Positions 25,777 through 33,304 of a stretch of DNA of 33,304 bases are shown here, piece by piece (positions within the stretch are counted from its first letter, which is position 1; each line of letters opens with the position of its first letter). Under the pieces are notes generated by a model. That model made no database searches, had not been told where the DNA came from, and worked only from the letters and a program-made list of their open reading frames with translations. The DNA comes from Myxacorys californica WJT36-NPBG1 (GTDB lineage: Bacteria; Cyanobacteriota; Cyanobacteriia; Leptolyngbyales; Leptolyngbyaceae), in the NCBI GenBank assembly GCA_019359315.1, contig JAHHHO010000058.1:1-33304 (forward strand), in the 5' to 3' direction. Made by a program: the position numbers and the translations under genes.

Positions 25777-27570
25777 ATGGATAATCTTTTTAGAGAGTTT
25801 GAAGAACACTTAGATCAAGGGTTTGATGCTCTGGTCAGTTTCGTTGTAGAAATGGAAGGACGAGCACAGCAGACGTTTCAGACGGAGACTTGGACTTCTC
25901 GTAGCGGTACTCCTTCTGCTCGCCAAAGGCCCTTTCAGACCCCTACTCAGACGGCGAGCAACGTCAGCGTTACATCGCCACGTAACGACGGCGCAGAACT
26001 GAAAGAGGTCGGCGGCTTATCTGAGGTGCTACGAGACCTGCGAGAACTCGTCGAACTTCCCCTAAAGCGTCCAGATCTGCTCAGCAGGTTGGGGCTAGAA
26101 CCCACGTCAGGCGTTTTGTTGGTGGGGCCACCCGGAACAGGCAAGACGCTCACGGCTCGTGTACTGGCTCAGGAACTGGGCGTGAACTACATCGCGATCG
26201 TTGGCCCTGAAGTGATGGGCAAGTACTACGGGGAAGCCGAGGCGCGGCTGCGCAGCCTGTTTGAGAAAGCGGCTCGGTCTGCCCCTTGTGTCATCTTTAT
26301 CGACGAAATTGATAGTCTTGCGCCCGATCGCGCCCACGTCGAAGGTGAGGTTGAAAAGCGAGTGGTGGCTCAACTGTTGAGCTTGATGGATGGCTTTGCC
26401 CGAACCGATGGCGTGATTGTGCTTGCTGCCACCAATCGCCCCGATCACCTTGATCCGGCCTTGCGTCGTCCGGGACGGTTTGATCGAGAAGTTCAGTTTC
26501 GCGTCCCCGATCGCGCCGGGCGACTCGAAATTCTCAACATCCTCACCCAGGCAATGCCGTTGGATGAGGATGTCGACTTGAACGCCATTGCCGATTTAGC
26601 TGTGGGCATGGTGGGTGCAGATCTAAAATCGCTTTGCCAAAAAGCTGCTTATCTCACACTCCGCCGTCACATTCCATCCCTAAACGCCCCTCTTCCAGAT
26701 ACCATGACGGTCGCTCAGGCAGACTTTCTGCAAGCCATCAGACAGATCAAGCCTGCGGTTCTGAGATCGATCGAGATTGAAACTCCTAACGTCTCGTGGG
26801 AGTCGATCGGCGGGTTGGAAACGATCAAGCACACCCTTCAAGAGTCTGTTGAGGGGGCATTGTTGTATCCCGAACTCTACCACCATACCCGTGCGAAAGC
26901 TCCGCGCGGCATTCTGCTGTGGGGACCGCCCGGAACCGGAAAAACTTTACTCGCCAAGGCCGTGGCAGCACAAGCCAGAGCAAACTTTATTGCGGTCAAC
27001 GGCCCAGAACTGCTCAGCAAATGGGTCGGAGCGTCAGAACAGGCCGTGCGAGAACTGTTCACGAAAGCAAGACAAGCCTCTCCTTGCGTTATTTTCATTG
27101 ATGAAATTGATACGCTTGCCCCAGAGCGCGGCAGATTTCAAGGCGATTCAGGCGTGAGCGATCGCGTTGTGGGTCAACTGCTCACAGAACTCGATGGCTT
27201 ACAGGACTGCACCGATGTCTTACTGGTGGGAGCAACAAATCGCCCAGATGCGCTGGATCCAGCGCTATTGCGGGCAGGACGCTTAGATCTACAGCTGAAA
27301 GTTGATTTACCCAATTCGACCAGTCGCCTTGCTATTTTGCAGGTTCATAACCGCGATCGCCCATTATCGGAGATTGATTTGACCTATTGGGCAGAGCAGA
27401 CTGAAGACTGGAATGGGGCTGACCTCGCGCTGTTAAGCAATCAGGCGGCGTTAGAAGCGATTGGTCGCTATCGGGCTGAAGGATTGAGTGATCCCAGTAG
27501 CATTCAAATTACAACCAATGATTTTGAGACTGCTTATCAACGGCTTGCTGATCAACGAGGCTCTACCTAG
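25777..27570 (+). CDS. tandem-AAA+ ATPase, CDC48/VAT-like
   Basis: The product has 597 residues. A short N-terminal region (about 85 residues, no N-domain like that of p97) is followed by two complete AAA modules. Module 1: Walker A GPPGTGKT (Lys123), Walker B FIDEID (Asp176, Glu177), sensor/arginine-finger segment RRPGRFDREV. Module 2: GPPGTGKT (Lys389), FIDEID (Asp442, Glu443), and LRAGRLDLQL. Both modules keep catalytic residues, so both rings should hydrolyse ATP. The family unfolds proteins or remodels complexes as a hexamer. The first residues are acidic with no membrane segment. No clear ribosome site precedes ATG at 25777. It stands beside the RND pseudogene with no evident functional link. 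Confidence 0.9.
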   Translation: MDNLFREFEEHLDQGFDALVSFVVEMEGRAQQTFQTETWTSRSGTPSARQRPFQTPTQTASNVSVTSPRNDGAELKEVGGLSEVLRDLRELVELPLKRPDLLSRLGLEPTSGVLLVGPPGTGKTLTARVLAQELGVNYIAIVGPEVMGKYYGEAEARLRSLFEKAARSAPCVIFIDEIDSLAPDRAHVEGEVEKRVVAQLLSLMDGFARTDGVIVLAATNRPDHLDPALRRPGRFDREVQFRVPDRAGRLEILNILTQAMPLDEDVDLNAIADLAVGMVGADLKSLCQKAAYLTLRRHIPSLNAPLPDTMTVAQADFLQAIRQIKPAVLRSIEIETPNVSWESIGGLETIKHTLQESVEGALLYPELYHHTRAKAPRGILLWGPPGTGKTLLAKAVAAQARANFIAVNGPELLSKWVGASEQAVRELFTKARQASPCVIFIDEIDTLAPERGRFQGDSGVSDRVVGQLLTELDGLQDCTDVLLVGATNRPDALDPALLRAGRLDLQLKVDLPNSTSRLAILQVHNRDRPLSEIDLTYWAEQTEDWNGADLALLSNQAALEAIGRYRAEGLSDPSSIQITTNDFETAYQRLADQRGST

Positions 27571-27687
27571 AAACGCTCAGTAGAAATGCAATATTCGGAG
27601 TATTCAGCTTCTCCAAATGCCGCCGCGCCAGCTTTAACACTAGCGATCGGGGTTGTGTAGATTAAGCCCATAAACCCAAAAAAAGAT

Positions 27688-27730
27688 GTGCCTAAATCTC
27701 GATTTGTTGAAGAAATCGAGATTTAGGCAC
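27688..27730 (-). terminator. rho-independent terminator of the small exported-protein gene
   Basis: GTGCCTAAATCTCGATTT pairs perfectly with AAATCGAGATTTAGGCAC (18 bp) around GTTGAAG. On the minus strand it is followed by ATCTTTTTTT, a textbook U-tract. Confidence 0.92.
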
Positions 27731-27769
27731 AATGGAGAATGCGATTAAGAAGGAACAATGGTCAGAGAG

Positions 27770-28192
27770 CTATTGAAGAGCTTCAGGAGACAACATGATT
27801 TTCCACAAATCACTCAATGCTCCTCCTCCCACACTAAAGCTACCTGTTGGACCAGTGTTTGAACCACTGTTTAAACCGTTGTCGCCGCGAATTCCAATAC
27901 TGAACGAGCGGCCCAACGGCAGCTGTCCCACTCTTCCATAACCTAAAATATTGTTTGAATCGCGAATGGTTGGCTGATTAAGCCGAAGCAGCAGCTGACT
28001 GCCGCCGACAAAGTAAAGGGTAGCAATATCCCGTTTGAACTCTACCTCAGCATCAAACACTCCACCCGTGGCGTAGGAATAGACCTTGACAGGTAGCCTC
28101 CTGCCATCGATCGTCTTCCCTCCATATTGGGCAGCCGAGGTCGGCAGGGTCAGCAGGAGTAGGACAGACGTAACTAAGGCACATACTCTCAT
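27770..28192 (-). CDS. exported hypothetical protein, 140 residues
   Basis: Residues 1-21 are a signal peptide (VTSVLLLLTLPTSAA), then a small beta-rich domain with many Gly and Val (VYSYATGGVFDAEVEF, LPLGRSFSIGIRGDNG, GSFSVGGGALSD). No catalytic motif recognised. It looks like a periplasmic or secreted small protein of the cyanobacterial type. GAGGGTGAG lies just before the ATG at 28192. A strong terminator follows at 27688-27730, so it is monocistronic. Confidence 0.72.
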   Translation of the reverse strand: MRVCALVTSVLLLLTLPTSAAQYGGKTIDGRRLPVKVYSYATGGVFDAEVEFKRDIATLYFVGGSQLLLRLNQPTIRDSNNILGYGRVGQLPLGRSFSIGIRGDNGLNSGSNTGPTGSFSVGGGALSDLWKIMLSPEALQ

Positions 28193-28332
28193 AACTCACC
28201 CTCAGCCTTTCTTTTCAGTCGCGATACCTTCTAGATTAGGACAGCTTTTCGCCATTGTGTAGAGAAGTTGTGTAGAGAACTTCATCACAGCTCAACTATC
28301 GAATCTCTACCTCAGCTAGAGCGCCCGACCCC

Positions 28333-28548
28333 TTACGACTTCAAAAATTGGTCACGCTCTAGTAAGGCTTCGCCGTGATCAGGAATCCACGCTACCCAGC
28401 GGCCATCGGTTGCTTCACACAACAGGAGCGCTTGATCGTCGCTGTACTCGGAAAGGCGATCGCGCAATTGCACCCATTGATGGGCTTGGGGAACGAATGC
28501 ATCTACTGGAGTAACTGACGGCTGAGAGCCTAAAGGGACTACTCTCAT
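28333..28548 (-). CDS. small hypothetical protein, 71 residues
   Basis: From ATG at 28548 (AGG seven bases before it) the protein is MRVVPLGSQPSVTPVDAF then LRDRLSEYSDDQALLLCEA and DGRWVAWIPDHGEALLERD. It is soluble and acidic, with a Trp-rich middle. I do not recognise it; the C-terminal 'G.W.AW.P..GEA' pattern suggests a short SH3- or tudor-like domain, which is a guess. A second ATG four codons earlier is possible. Confidence 0.55.
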   Translation of the reverse strand: MRVVPLGSQPSVTPVDAFVPQAHQWVQLRDRLSEYSDDQALLLCEATDGRWVAWIPDHGEALLERDQFLKS

Positions 28549-28831
28549 AAAAAACCTCATTCTGTACTTCTTGATACAGAAATTTTAGAGCTTTTACCAA
28601 AAAGTTTCCTGTATTGTTTTACAACTTAACGTACTGTGCCCCTCAATCAGCCCCTTCCTGAAACGCGCATTTATCTGACTAGCCTTACCACGCTAGAAAA
28701 AAAGTGGGAGAGTTATCTTGGAGTACTTTTTTCAGCACTTGGCTTTTGGCTATCCTGTCCGTGATTAGGAGTGGGATCTAAATAGCGAAGTGCCGTAAGA
28801 ATTGGAAGTGCAAGTCATAACGTCAGGATGA

Positions 28832-30487
<1,656 letters not shown>

Positions 30488-30896
30488 CGTAACCCCGTCA
30501 AAGGCTCGCATCACTCATTCTGCTCGGGGCGGGCTGTCTGCTCAGGGCGGCCTGTCTCCCACCAAGGTTTTCTAATGCTTTGAGCTACGCCTCTGTGATG
30601 CGACCTGTTTGATACAACATGGTCGGAGTTGACAGACCATTAGCCGTAATCACGAAGCCGCTGCCAAATGTTGTCCAACTTGAATCACCGCATCACCCGG
30701 TCAGCCGCAGACGTGAGCAGAGTAAGTGCAGTTTCAATCGCTTCTGGCAAAGTGCAAGGTTCTTTCTCCCGCAATTTGTCGAGATCAATCCTTTGTGAAG
30801 GAGATTTGCAGGCGATCGCTGCAGGCCTAAATCTATCTTCTGACCCATATCCTCATCCATTTTCTATTGCTAGTGTCGAGCAAAGAGGAGAAGGTG
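30488..30896. other. 409-base decayed region
   Basis: There is no clean gene, but protein-like fragments appear on the minus strand: DLDKLREKEPCTLPEAIE at about 30700-30800, ending at a TGA at 30685-30687, and TTFGSGFVITANG just beyond in another frame. They look like pieces of one or two old genes. An 18-bp tandem pair CTGCTCnGGGCGGnCTGT lies at 30520-30555. The plus-strand frame at 30668-31129 has low-complexity noise composition and I do not accept it. Confidence 0.4.
30520..30555. repeat. 18-bp tandem duplication
   Basis: CTGCTCGGGGCGGGCTGT is followed directly by CTGCTCAGGGCGGCCTGT, two mismatches. Confidence 0.6.
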
Positions 30897-31140
30897 ATGG
30901 CTTCGTTTCGAACGACGCGACGCCAATTAATTCAAGTCTTGGGAGGAACCAGCTTACTTACACTCTTGGGCCGCAACCAGCGGGCGCAAACGATGCTGAC
31001 ACTCTACACCTTTGGGACTCGATTTTAGATTGTGGGCGCTACAACAAATTCAGCGTTCATCTGAGGCAACCGAACCTAGCCTGCGGGGTGTCTCAGAAGT
31101 ACGGCGTGCTTTTTTTCCCTATGTCATGAACTACATTTAA
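30897..31140 (+). pseudogene. truncated gene with an orphan Tat signal peptide
   Basis: The ATG at 30897 is preceded by AGAGGAGAAGGTG, a very strong ribosome site. It encodes a Tat signal: MASFRTTRRQLIQVLGG (twin Arg), then a hydrophobic core to residue 31. The frame ends at TAG 31026-31028 after 43 residues. In the next frame protein-like text DFRLWALQQIQRSSEATE runs to a stop at 31138-31140. So the gene appears frameshifted near 31015, or its mature part has been lost. Neither the family nor the cargo can be named. It directly abuts the carotenoid oxygenase gene, and may once have shared its transcript. Confidence 0.5.
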
Positions 31141-31153
31141 CGTGAGGGCTTCT

Positions 31154-32623
31154 ATGGCGATTACCCCTTTGGGGAACTGCGAAGCAAACGCTCCTTACCA
31201 GCTTGGTTTTTCTGCCACTCATCAAGAAGGTGAGTTCAATGCTCTACCCATTCAGGGAAAGATTCCCCGATGGTTAAGAGGAAGCCTGATTCGGACTGGG
31301 CCAGGAACTCTAGAGGTGGGCAAGCAATCCTATCATCACTGGTTTGATGGACTCGCCATGCTGCGCAAGTTTTCTTTTGCCCATGGGCAGGTTTCTTTTG
31401 CCAACCGCTTTCTCGAAAGTCAGGCCTATCAGGAGGCAAAAGCCAAAGGTAAAATCAGTCGTGGTGAGTTTGGCACAACAGCTCGGCATTCGCTGTTAGA
31501 ACGACTGACCGATCCCCTGCCTCGGCTGACCGACAACGCCACTGTGAACATTACAATGCAGGGCGATCGCTTCGTTTCCGTAACTGAATCCCCTTTTCCG
31601 ATCATCTTTGATCCCGAAACTCTCAACACGATTGAGCAATTTCACTATCGCGATCGCGTCCCCGGACAAATCACCACTGCTCATCCTCACTTTGACTACC
31701 AGGAAAACGCCGTCTATAGCTATTTGGTCAATCTGATTCCTGGATGCAGCTATAGCATTTACCGGATGGATGCTCACAGTGATCAGCGCCAGTTAATTGC
31801 CTCTATTCCTGTGCAGCAACCTGCCTATATGCACACCTTCGGCATGACCGAGCACTACATCATTCTGGCAGAGTTTCCGCTTTTATTGAATCGCCTTAGT
31901 CTCGCGCTCAGTGGCAAGCCCTACATTGAGAACTACCAGTGGAAGCCGGAGCAGGGAACTCGCTTTCTGGTAATCAGTAAGGAAAGTGGTAAGGTGGTTC
32001 ATTCTGCGAAGAGTGAGGCATTCTTTGCCTTCCATCATGTCAATGCCTTTGAGCAGGATGGCGAAGTGATGGTGGATTTGATCGCCTATTCCGACTCCTC
32101 CGTGATTCAATCGCTGTATCTGGAACCGCTACTGCATCATCCGGAACAGGTGATTGCTGCTGGAGAACTGCGTCGTTATTGCATTCCGCTGAGTGAAGCG
32201 ATCGCTCATTACGAAGTTCTCACTACAGAAGTGATCGAGCTACCAAGAATCAATTACCAGCGGTGCAACACGCATCGTTATCAATTTGTTTTTGGAGTTG
32301 GAAGCTCCAAACCTGGTAACTTTATTGATCAGATTGTCAAAGTTGATGTTCAAAACGGCACGACTCAGATGTGGAGATCGCCCGACTGCTACCCTGGGGA
32401 ACCTGTCTTTGCTGCCGCACCGGATGCCAAGTCGGAGGATGAAGGAGTCATCTTATCAGTTGTGTTGAATGCGCAGACTCAGAACTCTTTCTTATTGGTG
32501 CTGGATGGGCAATCCTGGAATGAGCTTGCCAGAGTTCAGTTGCCTTACCATCTGACATTTGATTTTCATGGTCAGTATTTTGATGCAATGGCATCCACTC
32601 AGCGAACCCAACTTCACCGATAA
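31154..32623 (+). CDS. carotenoid cleavage oxygenase, RPE65 family
   Basis: From ATG at 31154 (preceded by GAGGG; a GTG four codons upstream is the alternative) the product is 489 residues, the family's normal size. It is an Fe(II)/O2 enzyme with seven-bladed propeller fold that cleaves carotenoids or apocarotenals to retinal-like products. All four iron-binding His are visible: His177 in TAHPHFD, His227 in YMHTFG, His294/295 in FHHVNAFE, and His472 in DFHGQYF; Glu residues in TES, AEFP and AFE form the second shell. RWLRGSLIRTGPG at the start is the family signature. No signal peptide or membrane segment; peripheral membrane association is expected. The decayed Tat gene lies immediately upstream. 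Confidence 0.93.
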   Translation: MAITPLGNCEANAPYQLGFSATHQEGEFNALPIQGKIPRWLRGSLIRTGPGTLEVGKQSYHHWFDGLAMLRKFSFAHGQVSFANRFLESQAYQEAKAKGKISRGEFGTTARHSLLERLTDPLPRLTDNATVNITMQGDRFVSVTESPFPIIFDPETLNTIEQFHYRDRVPGQITTAHPHFDYQENAVYSYLVNLIPGCSYSIYRMDAHSDQRQLIASIPVQQPAYMHTFGMTEHYIILAEFPLLLNRLSLALSGKPYIENYQWKPEQGTRFLVISKESGKVVHSAKSEAFFAFHHVNAFEQDGEVMVDLIAYSDSSVIQSLYLEPLLHHPEQVIAAGELRRYCIPLSEAIAHYEVLTTEVIELPRINYQRCNTHRYQFVFGVGSSKPGNFIDQIVKVDVQNGTTQMWRSPDCYPGEPVFAAAPDAKSEDEGVILSVVLNAQTQNSFLLVLDGQSWNELARVQLPYHLTFDFHGQYFDAMASTQRTQLHR

Positions 32624-32662
32624 GTGAGTATTTTGTCGATCGCATCAACCGAGAAGTAGCGC

Positions 32663-32809
32663 ATGAGCGAAATGATTGAGTTTATTGGGTTGGGAAACAT
32701 GGGGTTGCCAATGGCCGCAAACTTTTTGGCAGCGAGATATCAGTTGAGAGTTGACAACCGATCTCCCGCTGTCCTTATAAAGCGCTATTTGTCATGTTTG
32801 AAGGTTTAG
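32663..32809 (+). pseudogene. N-terminal fragment of an NAD(P)-dependent dehydrogenase (3-hydroxyisobutyrate type)
   Basis: MSEMIEFIGLGNMGLPMAAN is the Rossmann start (GLGNMG) of the 6-phosphogluconate/3-hydroxyisobutyrate dehydrogenase group. The frame is family-like through NRSPA and then departs (VLIKRYLSCLKV) to a TAG at 32807-32809, where the family continues another 240 residues. The change lies near 32770 and matches the beginning of the repeat-rich mobile DNA, so the gene was probably cut by an insertion. ATG at 32663 is 39 bases after the oxygenase stop. Confidence 0.7.
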
Positions 32810-33050
32810 TGTTTCAATCAAGAGGCTCACTGGGTGTACATTTCAGCACCAGCAACATCTTTTGAAATTGGACAAATAAATGTGTAGAGCGAAGAAATAA
32901 GTGTCACAGCCGAAGGAATGTCACAGTCGCTTTTCACCCCAAAGCGTTGCAGCGTAAAGGTTTGAGGTTTTTTAGCCATCAATTTCTAGAGAAAACCCAG
33001 CCGAAGAATTACGTGTCACTTCGTGAGGCTACCGAAGGAATAAATGTCAG
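32770..33050. mobile_element. possible end of a TnsB/TniA-type (Tn7/Tn5053-like) transposon with repeated TGTCA sites
   Basis: A set of related sites of about 17 bases in the same orientation ends in TGT(CA): AATAAATGT (32875-32883), GAAGAAATAAGTGTCAC (32891-32907), GAAGGAATGTCAC (32912-32924), GAAGAATTACGTGTCAC (33003-33019) and GAAGGAATAAATGTCA (33034-33049). TGTACA occurs at 32835-32840 and ATTTGTCATG at 32787-32796. Clustered transposase-binding repeats of this form, with a TGTACA tip, are what I recall of TnsB-bound ends of Tn7-like and V-K CRISPR-associated transposons. No transposase of this type is in the window. The exact outer tip and target duplication are not established. Confidence 0.4.
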
Positions 33051-33085
33051 GCGTTGCATAATGGAGAGATGGATAAGGTGATTCT

Positions 33086-33205
33086 CTGCAGTGCCCGGAA
33101 TGCCAGTCTACTCACATTCGGAAGAATGGAAAACGCAAAGACAAGCAAAATCATATCTGCGTGGACTGTGGGCGACAGTTCATCGATAGACTTGTCGGTA
33201 AATAA
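33086..33205 (+). pseudogene. IS1-like transposase, N-terminal zinc-ribbon fragment
   Basis: The frame reads QCPECQSTHIRKNGKRK, NHICVDCGRQFIDRLVGK and stops at 33203-33205. CPEC...CVDC is the four-Cys zinc ribbon at the start of IS1-family InsA-like proteins. The position of the usual ATG is CTG, the frame is closed upstream by a TAA, and downstream the sequence gives way to an IS5-type gene. So this is a short dead piece, probably split by that insertion. Confidence 0.65.
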
Positions 33206-33237
33206 GGGAGAATAGAGAACAGTGACGAGATGAGATA

Positions 33238-33304
33238 ATGCTAGACATTCAACGGGTGCTGAAGCAAGACCGATTAGTGCGGGCGCTAACTGGATTGAAC
33301 CGGA
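33238..33304 (+). CDS. IS5-type transposase, start only (runs off the window)
   Basis: From ATG at 33238 the frame reads MLDIQRVLKQDRLVRALTG and LNR to the last base. This opening ('Q.VLK.DRL.RALTGL') is that of the helix-turn-helix DDE transposases of the IS5/DDE_Tnp_4 group, widespread in cyanobacteria. The catalytic part lies outside. It sits 33 bases after the IS1-like fragment stop, so one element appears inserted into another. Confidence 0.65.
   Translation, partial: MLDIQRVLKQDRLVRALTGLNR

Noticed and set aside
27585-27659. 24-residue plus-strand mini-ORF (MQYSEYSASPNAAAPAL)
   Set aside because: Too short and unsupported; it may be the scrap of a membrane protein.
30668-31129. 153-residue plus-strand frame
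   Set aside because: It overlaps the Tat-signal gene with its strong ribosome site in a different frame, and its composition looks random.

Overview
The window looks like chromosomal DNA of a filamentous-type cyanobacterium (Leptolyngbya/Oscillatoriales-like; this is inference). The HIP1 octamer GCGATCGC recurs throughout. The gene content is also typically cyanobacterial: a giant Ser/Thr-plus-His hybrid kinase, a carotenoid oxygenase, a TspO-like protein, an FHA-PrsW fusion and a TlyA with the cyanobacterial variant of motif I. I see no tRNA, rRNA or CRISPR array. Genes are loosely packed, with several strong hairpin terminators between convergent units.

Layout. 1-720 is a graveyard: a possible dehydrogenase tail, a transposase N-terminus with an in-frame stop, and the C-terminal remnant of a DNA methylase. 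867-1208 is a small cupin. 1920-4739 is a compact three-gene plus-strand unit: a heme-oxygenase-like diiron oxidase (HDO), a HemK-like methyltransferase and a GT2 glycosyltransferase. It is closed by a long hairpin shared with the convergent gene for a Pro/Thr-rich outer-membrane-type protein (4855-6045). Next come the FHA-PrsW protease, a hemerythrin-type protein and TspO. 10134-12237 holds an S-adenosylhomocysteine-hydrolase-like protein and a SAM methyltransferase, with a perfect 14-bp hairpin between them. A 745-bp leader precedes the 1849-residue hybrid kinase (12983-18532).

18628-24813 is ordinary metabolism and housekeeping: two aldo/keto reductases, a creatininase-family amidohydrolase, TlyA, a nitroreductase and a membrane-bound metal-dependent hydrolase. 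24873-25697 is a wrecked RND pump gene with an identifiable 1-nt insertion and a very large internal deletion. It is followed by a tandem-AAA ATPase of CDC48 type, two small minus-strand genes and phosphoglucomutase. 30488-31140 is decayed coding DNA that includes an orphan Tat signal peptide. It leads into a complete carotenoid cleavage oxygenase. The right edge (32663-33304) is again mobile DNA: a dehydrogenase cut after about 35 codons, an array of about 20-nt repeats ending in TGTCA that resembles the end of a TnsB/TniA-type transposon, an IS1-like transposase fragment, and the start of an IS5-type transposase running off the window.

The two leads I would follow first are the HDO/methyltransferase/glycosyltransferase unit, where all seven diiron-site residues known from SznF can be placed at a constant offset, and the possible Tn7/Tn5053-like transposon end at 32770-33050.
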